Assembly (NCBI RefSeq): GCF_040958095.1
Contig: NC_091217.1
Coordinates: 10,330,880-10,394,879 of the forward strand
Source of the DNA: Procambarus clarkii
Taxonomy: Eukaryota > Arthropoda > Malacostraca > Decapoda > Cambaridae
Length of the DNA stretch: 64,000 nt
Direction of reading: 5' to 3'
The notes under the pieces were generated by a model that had not been told where the DNA came from, did not search any database, and saw nothing but the letters and a program-made list of their open reading frames with translations. This document shows, one piece after another, positions 55,926-64,000 of this stretch. Both the position numbers and the translations under genes were made by a program. Within the stretch, counting starts at the first letter, position 1. Each line of letters opens with the position of its first letter.

Positions 55926-56592
55926 GGTTGTGCAGGCCACATCTTCATTACACGCTGTCAATGACCTTCATCACTGTAACCATCTTCACTTACACACCAT
56001 CATCATCACTGTACTCTTAAGTATTCGCAACCATAATCACTTCATCACTACACACTGTTTTCATCTTAGATCATCATCACTGTGACCATCTTCATTACTC
56101 ATTTAATTAATAAATAAACTACATAAAATAAACCAGCATTTAATTTTTATGTATTATCTTGTCTAACATACATATTTATGGTATATGTTTGGATTAAGTA
56201 GTATGCTGCAGCAAGGTTTCTCCTGATTCTGGAAGCTCCCCAACACTTTTATTATGTATAAAACAATGTGCAGAATCTTGGTGAGGATGGAGTCTGGTTT
56301 TTTCTGTGATTGGAATTTGGTATCAATTGTCATTTCATGTAAAGAGTGGAGTAGCATGGGGCCGACCTCGAGCCCTGATGTCCGTCCTCCAAACACCCAC
56401 CAGTCACCTTGCAATATTTAGGGAGGCTAGCCCCAAGCCTCTGGCCTCCAACCTTGGACAAAACGCCTAACATTTATTAAACATTTTTTTTATACTTATA
56501 GATTATTTATTTGATTTTATATATATATATAATATGCTACTTTTACCAAACTAGCACCACGCGATTCTCACCACTAAATCCTTGTGTTCCAG

Positions 56593-56748
56593 GGACGAAA
56601 TTCCTGTGTCAGACGACGCTGTGCCCGATCAAGAACGAGGATGGGGATACGTGTATGTTCATCGTCAACTTCCAGGACCTTACAGTCAAGCCTGAGGAGG
56701 ACGAGGACGAAGATTCTTCCCTCGGCGACAACACCATCCAGTCCAGAT
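56593..56748 (+). CDS. ERG-type voltage-gated potassium channel (KCNH family), exon a: second half of the PAS domain
   Basis: An exon between a TTCCAG acceptor and a T|GTGAGT donor, starting with the last two bases of a Gly codon and ending one base into the next codon (phases 1 and 1). It encodes TKFLCQTTLCPIKNEDGD, then TCMFIVNFQDLT and an acidic stretch PEEDEDEDSSLGDN. The pattern G-x-x-FLC...P-x-KNEDG...MFI-NF is the hallmark end of the PAS domain of ERG channels, which gives them slow deactivation by docking onto the cyclic-nucleotide-binding homology domain. Upstream exons with the PAS start are not in the window. The next exon is at 59819. Confidence 0.85.
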
Positions 56749-56935
56749 GTGAGTCTTCTGGAGATTTGTTTAATTTTCATGTAGAGTAAAGCTTTTAACT
56801 TGGCGCCGAAGAGAGATGCAGTTGGTAATGCGATTCACCGAACAAAAGCCAAAAGTATGTGTTTCTGGAAGGTGCCTTGTCTTGCACCTTGTAGAAGAGT
56901 TTTAAACTATGCATGGTAGGAGTAGGCTGCATTAG

Positions 56936-57115
56936 CTAGTGTTTGAGGAGTTGCAGGTTGTATATGGAAGGGCAGACGAGTGGGGTCACCATTTTGTATG
57001 TGGTGATCATGTCTTCCCGAGCTCTTCTGTCTTCCTGCGACGTGAGGTGCAGTTCACGCAGCCTTTCCTCATAATTCATGCCTCTTAGTTCTGGGACTAG
57101 CCTTGTGCCTAGAGT
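56936..57115 (-). pseudogene. LINE family-beta fragment inside the channel intron
   Basis: The minus frame reads GTRLVPELRGMNYEERLREL, then HLTSQEDRRAREDMITTYK, the ORF2 C-terminal motif of family beta. Both sides are truncated. 57116-57616 has no feature. Confidence 0.8.
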
Positions 57116-57616
57116 GTGTGTGTTTGTTGATATGCCCCATGAGGTAGGGGTGCCATTCATACTTTCCGAATGATGGAGGGATGGTGAATGTGTTCCTCGG
57201 GAGGTGGGTGTAAGGAACAGGAACGTGTGAAGGAGGGAAGCACAGGGCTGACAACTATCTATATCACTTCCCTCGGTCCCACTGGGAAGTTTACCTGGTC
57301 TTAAAACGTACCAGCTGACCGAGGCTATTAAGGGCCCTCCACATCCATCCACACCCATCCACACTTGATTGCCATGGTCGTCTGCAGCACTTAACAGCGT
57401 GAATGAGCTAGCGTTGTGTAATTCAATAATCTTTTAAATCGAAGTCAGCAGCCATGGCGAAATACAGTGGCCAAAATAATGAAGCAACGATTTGTTACAC
57501 ATTAATTAATCACACGTGAACGAGTCTAATTAAGTTTGTTAAAGCGGAAGAGAGGACGAACGGGGTCGGCGAACCCTCTACTTAACCTGATTTTAGGTTT
57601 TTAATTTACTCTGCGT

Positions 57617-57618
57617 TA

Positions 57619-57666
<48 letters not shown>

Positions 57667-57678
57667 TATTATTATTAT
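57617..57678. repeat. (TAA)n microsatellite
   Basis: About 16 TAA units followed by a short inverted TTA run. 57680-58400 is AT-rich intron without a recognised feature. Confidence 0.93.
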
Positions 57679-58399
57679 GTCTTAAATATAGTATAATGTA
57701 ATTCTAGTCTACGTCAGCAATGTTTGTGAAGGCATTATAGTATGAACAGACTGTATCCTAATATATGTAACTAACCTACATAATTATGATCATAATTAAA
57801 ATGAAATTAATAGTTGCCTAAGAATATAGAGCAGTTGCAGTGGGTTTATATTATTGTGATAGTCGTTTATACTTAAGTAATTATATGTACATAATATACA
57901 CATAATACATGCCAAGATTAATTGTGGTTTAATTATCATTAGGTGTATGCCGATATGAAGCTAAATTAAAATAGTTAAGTTGCAACGATAATAAAGTTAC
58001 CTTCCAAAATTTGTAACTCCAGCTGTGATCACGTTTTCAACCCATTTGCAAGGGGAATCTCAGCTAGTGAACAAATAAATATGTATTCACCGTCTGTATA
58101 TTATTCACCCCATTATAAACCCGAATAAAATGAATTATTATAGGAGCTATTTTTAAACATTTTTGTTTCAGTTAAATAGACTAGCGTAGTTCTGTCGATA
58201 TATCAATAAACCTGAACAATGAATTTATTAAAGCCTATGTTAGTGGTGAATTGTATACAGACAACCCTGTACGTAAATTTATATAAATTTCGTACGAGGG
58301 TAACTGTTGGCGCTCGACACGTTGAGGCTCGCATTGCTGACGTCAGCAACACATGACTTGTGCAGGACGACCCGTAACTGTCTCGTGTGTTTCAAGTTT

Positions 58400-58590
58400 A
58401 CTATGCCAAGCAAGTTTACCATTCCTCGCTAGTTTACTGTCTCGCTAGTCTACCATGCCTGCCTTTGTTTTCCATGCCTCTAGTTTATAGTGCCTTGCAA
58501 TCTAACCATGCCTTGCTAGTTTACCACGCCTCGTTAATTAACCGTACCACGCTAGTTTACCATAACTCGTTGGTTTACCATGCCTCGTAT
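58400..58590. repeat. Degenerate 18-20-bp tandem repeat
   Basis: Units around CTCGCTAGTTTACCATGCC, about nine copies with many substitutions. Confidence 0.75.
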
Positions 58591-58610
58591 AATTTCTATT
58601 TCATATATAT

Positions 58611-58957
<347 letters not shown>

Positions 58958-59117
58958 TTGTCTTGCAGGGATTTAAGCAATAGTTTGTGTTTGTTGGTTG
59001 TTGAGTAGAATTTTAAATTAGTGCTGGAGATCAAGGCCCGTTACCCTTCGGAGGGTTACCCAGCCCACAACAAGAGCTCACTGAGCAAACTACAAGTATA
59101 CTTTAACCTTTAAGTTT

Positions 59118-59483
59118 ATGACTATAGTATACTCTCGGTACATGCACCGAGAAGGTGGGTGCGTACCTCAGTGCTCAGTATATATCACTTGTGAGGGGAG
59201 TATGTTTTATGTTGGGATTATGGCCCATCAACCAATGGATGGTTATCAAGGCCTCTACAATATCTTGCTGACCAACCAGGAAGTATACTTTTGTCCTGAA
59301 AATAGTCCAGGATTAAAGGATATATATATCTCAAGGTTATATACCGTGAAGCAGGATACACTGTATACACAACTCGTAAGTGGAGTTGTGTGGTCAGTAT
59401 GGTTAGTTGTGATACTTGTTACAAACTGTGTTCTCTTCCCATATTGTTGTATTTATTTTATTCATGTATCAATCACATTCTGA
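59118..59483 (+). CDS. Uncharacterised 121-residue frame inside the channel intron
   Basis: A single uninterrupted frame from ATG to TGA between exons a and b. It has six cysteines in the first 70 residues or so (CVPQCSVYITC and VYFCPENSPGLK among them) and a hydrophobic segment (QLVSGVVWSVWLVVILVTNC, about residues 84-106) that could span a membrane. Just upstream, in another frame, LEIKARYPSEGYPAHNKSSL also looks protein-like. A Cys-rich ectodomain followed by a membrane helix is seen in some channel accessory subunits, but I do not recognise the family. It could be a retrocopy or chance. No splice sites or promoter are evident. Confidence 0.3.
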   Translation: MTIVYSRYMHREGGCVPQCSVYITCEGSMFYVGIMAHQPMDGYQGLYNILLTNQEVYFCPENSPGLKDIYISRLYTVKQDTLYTQLVSGVVWSVWLVVILVTNCVLFPYCCIYFIHVSITF

Positions 59484-59818
59484 GATGTGTAGTGTTTGTG
59501 TATTGAAATTTTTGGTAATTAATATTATAAATAGTATAAATATCTTTTATAAATATTTGTTTCTCATTCATTACTGAATTATTAGTGTTACTGTAGCAGT
59601 ATTACTATTATTAGTACCTTCAGTAATTCTACTGATATATTTAACTGTAGTACGCGGTATTCCTCTGATTATGTTGTATTTTTTGTGTGAGTGGGTAGGC
59701 AGCAAAATTAGTTCTTACGAACGTTGAATTACCTTTGGTGTAGGCTTTGGTGAAGGTCAGTTGCTGTCATCCGTGCCAGTCGTAACTGGGGTTTCACCCA
59801 CTTTTTCTCTCCCACCAG

Positions 59819-59990
59819 TCAACCGGGCACGGGCATCGTTCCGTCAGTCTTTCCGCATGGGGACACTCCGACGGGGGAAGTCACCAGCCTCCGGCCCGTC
59901 CAGATCCCCCGCGACGCGCATGGAACCTATCATTGACGAGCCCGCCGACGAGCCGCCGGAGGAGCAGGAGGATGACGCCACCGCCAGCAG
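59819..59990 (+). CDS. ERG-type potassium channel, exon b: start of the PAS-S1 linker
   Basis: Acceptor CACCAG, donor AG|GTAAGG, 172 bp (phase 1 in, phase 2 out). The codon split with exon a gives Phe, so the protein reads FNRARASFRQSFRMGTLRRG, a basic Ser/Arg block typical just after the PAS domain of ERG channels. It is followed by Pro/Ser-rich sequence and an acidic end EPADEPPEEQEDD. The basic block contains RRGKS and FRQS, which look like kinase sites. The joining phase and the conserved motif make the exon convincing. Confidence 0.82.
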
Positions 59991-60654
59991 GTAAGGCACA
60001 TGAGTTAATGCTGAACACTCTTTTTACAAGGATTAGGGGGAGGGAAACGTGCGCTCCAGGGGGTAAGTGAAGGTATGGGGGTTGGGGAGCGTGGTGTTTG
60101 GTCAAGTGTCTGACTAAAGGGATCTTTCGTATAAGTGTGTTGAAATGTAAGGGCGGAAGCAGAGACATAAGGGATAAACAACTGTGTCGAAGAAACCGAG
60201 ATATCTGAGAAGCAAACAAATTGTGGAGAAGGAATAGATGTTGAATAAATTAAAATGTTGGTTGAAGAAACAGAGACCTTAGTAAAAAAAACAGAAACGT
60301 TGGAGAAGAATAGGGATAGTCATGTTTGAGATAAATGACAACGTTTGACAATGGAATGGTGACTAGTTAAAATATAAGTGTTATAGAAGAAATGGGAATG
60401 TTATAAACTTGAATTTACCTGAGAGCCAAGAGCCATTAGTAGCATCGACGGGGACAGGAAGCCGCCGGCCTGGAGGCTTGTTAAAGGTTCCACTATTGTT
60501 CCTGAGGATTTTTGCTGTCTGAACTTTATGAAGCAATGCTCGTTGTGGAGTGCATTGTTATGCCTTACATATAAGATTTTACATTTTCAATATTGGAAAG
60601 CATTTGTCAGCTTTCTGACTGTGTTGACATAGATCTCTTCGCAAGGCCTCAGTA

Positions 60655-60860
60655 TCGGTTTTCAGCTACTGGGAACAAAAGGTTCCAAGCAGCACGGGGT
60701 ATAGTGAGCCCGTCGTACTCGCCCACCACAGGAGATGTGCTGAGAGGAGAGAGGAGGATGTTGTTGTTTTATATTCAGATACTCTGAACAAAAAGTTCCA
60801 AGTAGCACGGGCTAAGGTGATCCCGTAGTGGACTTACCTGGCACAGGAGCGGGGCTGTAA
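60655..60860. repeat. Two copies of the dispersed AGCACGGG repeat
   Basis: CAGCTACTGGGAACAAAAGG followed by GCAGCACGGGGTATAGTGAG (60660-60710), and a second copy at about 60770-60860 ending ACCTGGCACAGGAGCGGGGC. The same core is at 54965. 59991-60654 and 60861-61443 hold intron without another feature. Confidence 0.6.
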
Positions 60861-61443
60861 CTGGAAGAGAGGAAGATACAGACAAATAAATAGGGAAAGA
60901 GACTAAGATGAAAGCTGAGGACCAAGTAAGGGAAATAGACAAGAACAAGATGAACGGTAAGAATAAGATGAACGTAAGAATAAGAGGAACAGTAAGGATA
61001 AGAAATATGTTTGGTCATTATATTTTCAGCTACGATATTATGACATCCTCCGCATTAGTATTAACTACCCGGTCATGGATAGTGTTTAGTCACTTGTAAA
61101 GAAAACTACGAGTTTGGTTGACAGGAAGCGATGGAACTGTAGTTTCCTGCTGTATTTTGTATTCAACCATTTATATGTACCTCTACACGTTTGATTTTCC
61201 ATGTGGACAAAACTTTTTTTTCAAGATTTTTTTCAAATAAAAATTATTATATAAGTTTTGGGTGATGTTGGTCTTGGACAAGATCTGTTTCCCTTTATTT
61301 TAACTTTTGATTACGAAACAGTGGAGAATTCAACGAGACAAAGGGTTAAGGTCTCCGGAGGACGGATTAAGGTCTCCGGAGGACGCTCTTCACGGTTGCC
61401 AGATCTCATCATCATTATCACCACTACCTCTCTTTCCCTCCAG

Positions 61444-61696
61444 AAAGCTTGATGACAGCGACCAGCGAGACCCATTGCTGGGCTCCACCATCCCCGCCGC
61501 CGTCGCCGCCGACACCGCCGCTGCAGGTACCACTGCTCCTCGACCCGCCAGCAGGGCCGCCTCCGGAGCACCCGTGCGCACCTCTGCTGGCGCCACGCTT
61601 GCTGTGCCTGCTGTTGCTCTTGAGTCGCCGCCTATTACTGCTGCTTCTGGTGATGCTGCCGCTACGCTGGTCGTCTCTACTGCTACTGATAGAAAG
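61444..61696 (+). CDS. ERG-type potassium channel, exon c: Ala/Thr-rich linker
   Basis: Acceptor CTCCAG, donor AAAG|GTGCGT, 253 bp (phase 2 in, phase 0 out). The split codon with exon b is Arg, giving RKLDDSDQRDPLLGSTIP, then about 65 residues rich in Ala, Thr, Pro and Ser (AAVAADTAAAGTTAPRPASR and SAGATLAVPAVALESPPI). The first part keeps DxxDPLLG, which looks constrained; the rest is low-complexity and probably disordered. GC content is higher than in the surrounding intron. It may be alternatively spliced; both junctions fit the neighbouring exons. Confidence 0.72.
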
Positions 61697-61722
61697 GTGC
61701 GTGAATGTTAGACAAGCATTGT

Positions 61723-61995
61723 AAGATTGCCAGGTCGGAGCCGGTCGGCCGAGCGGACAGCACGCTGGACTTGTGATCCTGTGGTCCTGGGTTCGATCCC
61801 AGGCGCCGGCGAGAAACAATGGGCAGAGTTTCTTTCACCCTATGCCCCTGTTACCTAGCAGTAAAATAGGTACCTGGGTGTTAGTCAGCTGTCACGGGCT
61901 GCTTCCTGGGGGTGGAGGCCTGGTCGAGGACCGGGCTGCGGGGACACTTAAAAAGCCTCGAAATCATCTCAAGATAACAGATAACAAGATTGCCA
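61723..61995 (+). mobile_element. tRNA-derived SINE (type 1), complete, with 10-bp target duplication
   Basis: AAGATTGCCA is present at 61723-61732 and 61986-61995, bounding a SINE at 61733-61985. The head has the A box GGCCGAGCGGACA and B box GGGTTCGATCCC, and the body ends ATCATCTCAAGATAAC. It lies only 26 bp downstream of the exon c donor (duplication start), in the same orientation as the gene. Confidence 0.9.
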
Positions 61996-62084
61996 TAGTT
62001 TGTGAGACAATCAGTGCCAGAGTGTGAGTGTGAGATAATCAGCGCAAGTGTGTAAGACAAGCAATGCAAGAGTGCGAGAGAGTA

Positions 62085-62665
62085 CTTACCTAGTTGTGCT
62101 TGCGGGGGTTGAGCGCTGGCTCTTTGGTCCCGCTTCTCAACTGTCAGTCAACTGATGTACAGATTCCTGAGCATACTGGGCTCTATCATATCTACATTTG
62201 AACCTGTGTATGGAGTCAGCCTCCACCACATCACTGCCTAATGCATTCCATCTGTTAACTACTCTGACACTGAAAAAAATCTTTCTAATGTCTCTGTGGC
62301 TCATTTGGGTACTCAGTTTCCACCTGTGTCCCTTTGTTCGTGTTTCACCCGTGCTGAAGAGTTTCTTTGTCCACCCTGTCAATTTCCCTGAGAAGTTTGT
62401 AGGTGATTATCATGTCTTCCCTTACTCTTCTGTTTTCCAGGGACGTGAGGTTCAGCTCCCTTAGCCTTTCCTCGTAGCTCATACCTCTCAGTTCCGGGAC
62501 TAGTCTGGTGGCATACCTCTGAATCTTCTCTAACTTTGTCTTGTGTTTAACTCTGTATGAACTCAGGCTGGAGCTGAATACTCCAGGATTGGTCTTTCAT
62601 AAGTGGTATACAAGGTCCTGAACGATTCCTTACAAGTTTCTAAAGACTACTTTGTCTTTAGGAGA
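62085..62665 (-). pseudogene. LINE family-beta 3' end, decayed
   Basis: On the minus strand: GTTRTKGHRWKLSTQMSHRD-like sequence (RTKGHRWKLSTQMSHRDI in the frame 62137-62382) followed by VVNRWNALGSDVVEADSIH, matching LINE F and the 39.4-kb copy. Upstream, YEERLREL-type sequence is at 62475. The 3' end at 62085-62110 is the shared tail CCTAGTTGTGCTTGCGGGGG in plus-strand reading. Confidence 0.82.
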
Positions 62666-63285
62666 CAGTTTGTAAGAGTGTGAGGTAATGAGTGAAGAGT
62701 GTGAGGTAATGAGTGAAGAGAGTGAGATAATCAGCACAAGAGTGTAAAAGAATCAGTGCAAGAGTGGGAAAAAAGCAAGACAAGTGTAAGAGTACTAGTT
62801 GAGTGAATAACTTCAGAGATTGAATACCCAGACTTAAGAGTGTAAAACTAAAGCACGATGTCAGTTATTATAAGGATGTGAGGCTGGCTGAGAGCTGAGC
62901 ATGTAGGTGCTTCTATAACTGAGTCTGTGTTAATAGCTACGATTAAAGTCCTCTAGTCTAAAATAATCTGATAGTGAAGTACATCTAAAATAATCTAATA
63001 ATGACGTACTCAGAAGCAGCTTTAGCGTCATGTTGTAACTTAATGGAATGTAGGGAAACTTTTACCAAGTTTGAAATATAGGAGTAACTAGCATGTGAAA
63101 TCATAAAATATTTTGGGTTAGTATTTTGTGCGATGATAGGATAAATAATGTTAATTGCTGGGATGTTGTGAAGCCATAGAATAGTTGATGAATTGAAGAT
63201 TGAATAGTATCATCAGCTGAGCTGTCGGGGCTTTGGAATTATTCCAATTGGGCCAGAATTCAAATAATGTATTTAAATATCCATG
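62666..63285. other. Intron; weak GAGTGTGAGGTAATGAGTGA repeat
   Basis: 62680-62790 has a loose repeat of about 24 bp. The rest shows no feature. Confidence 0.4.
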
Positions 63286-63617
63286 TGCGAGAGCTGTATA
63301 TTTTTCTTGGATTATGGCGGCTTTGTTTACATTTAGTAGACAGGTTATGAGTACTGGAGCGTTAAGAGGTGGTCTGTCACTATAGTACGCGTTAAGAGGT
63401 TGTCAATAATTGTTGTCAATCACAATAGTACGCGTTAAGAGGTTGTCTATCACAATAGTACGCGTTAAGAGGTTGTCTATCACAATAGTATCCTTGACTT
63501 GGGAATTTTCGAATCTCGTAAACTGTTTAATAAATACAGACTAAGCCACCATGATCGAGAAAAGTTGTATAGGTTTCGTAAGTGCACACGTAAATGCTTG
63601 ATGAATCCTGGCCCAAA
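63286..63617. mobile_element. Foldback element copy 3, expanded by an internal 30-bp tandem repeat
   Basis: The outer parts (TATGGCGGCTTTGTTTACAT at 63315; TGTATAGGTTTCGTAAGTGC at 63566) match the foldback elements at 37597 and 44674 with divergence. Inside, 63384-63490 holds about four copies of ACGCGTTAAGAGGTTGTCTA plus TCACAATAGT (30 bp). Confidence 0.7.
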
Positions 63618-63803
63618 AGAGTGACTTTAGAAACGGTTTAGAGCAGAACTTAAAGATATAGTTCAGAGTAGCGAGGAAATTGTATTGTTGGTAAACATTA
63701 AAGAAGAATCCAAGCTCTTTAGTGAACCTTTATTTTTGTCCATTACAAACCAGATTCAAAACATGTCTTTTCAGTTTTAATTCTATTTGATGTTGATCCG
63801 CAG

Positions 63804-63947
63804 CGCACATTCGACGCCCTCCACGTGACTCGACCTTCCCTCCAGGCCTTCCTAGACGACCGCAAGACGTCGCTGCCCATCTGGAAGAGGAAGGACTCTG
63901 CCAACTCCCGCAAGGACTCCGTCGCCACAACCACCTCCAAGGAGCGA
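63804..63947 (+). CDS. ERG-type potassium channel, exon d: distal linker
   Basis: Acceptor CCGCAG, donor CGA|GTAAGT, 144 bp = 48 codons in phase 0 on both sides, in frame with exon c. It encodes RTFDALHVTRPSLQAFLDDR, then KTSLPIWKRKDSANSRKDSV and ATTTSKER. The basic Ser-rich RKDS repeats suggest regulatory phosphorylation, an inference. The membrane domain (S1-S6, pore) should follow to the right of the window. Exon size is a multiple of three, so it could be skipped without a frameshift. Confidence 0.75.
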
Positions 63948-64000
63948 GTAAGTCCAGATCGTACCTCGTGGTACTCTCTCACACTTCCATGTCTGCTGGA

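Noticed and set aside
61740-61812. A functional tRNA gene
   Set aside because: The tRNA-like head continues into a SINE body and is flanked by a target-site duplication; the anticodon stem also has a mismatch.

Overview
This window looks like repeat-dense intronic and intergenic DNA of an arthropod, most likely a decapod crustacean and possibly a freshwater crayfish. The grounds are: spliced animal exons; TTAGG-type (arthropod telomere motif) tracts inside mobile elements; tRNA-derived SINEs and CR1/L2-, Jockey/I- and Penelope-like elements that I associate from memory with decapods; and very many micro- and minisatellites. The taxon is an inference, because no taxon-defining gene is present.

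Layout. 0-2.4 kb: the 5' end of a Gypsy-type LTR retrotransposon on the minus strand (gag open to the window edge, long leader, possible tRNA-Pro-type primer-binding site). 2.46-13.25 kb: one 30-bp minisatellite of about 230 copies with a 720-bp higher-order period, split by a 3.8-kb LINE (copy A) whose 978-residue ORF2 is intact. 13.3-20.75 kb: a run of unrelated tandem repeats (15-, ~33-, 18-, 10- and 49-bp units). 20.9-22.5 kb: three foldback structures separated by (TA)n; the third is a perfect 402-bp palindrome whose arms carry what looks like a Penelope-like 5' end, with a hammerhead-like motif just before an ATG. 23-25.7 kb: a LINE 3' end, a SINE with target-site duplication, and two tandem arrays. 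25.7-34.86 kb: a nested stack of LINEs. An old LINE (F) is split by a younger one (B+D), which is split by a nearly full-length member of the same family (C), with a further truncated member (E) joined to the tail of D. 34.9-56.4 kb: more tandem arrays, foldback elements and decayed LINE fragments of several families.

56.6-63.95 kb: the only recognisable host gene, on the plus strand. Four exons (56593-56748, 59819-59990, 61444-61696, 63804-63947) have consensus splice sites and matching phases. They encode the second half of a PAS domain and the following cytoplasmic linker of an ERG-type (KCNH family) voltage-gated potassium channel. The start of the gene and the membrane domain lie outside the window, so the repeat-rich sequence to the left may be a large 5' intron.

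Apart from that gene the content is mobile DNA. The esterase-ORF1/endonuclease-RT LINE family (copies A-E) appears to be the most recently active, since its copies are almost identical and several reading frames are undamaged. Copy names A-F and family names alpha (A-E), beta (F and relatives) and gamma (23 and 37 kb) are labels used only here. All similarity statements come from reading the sequence and from memory; no database search was run.
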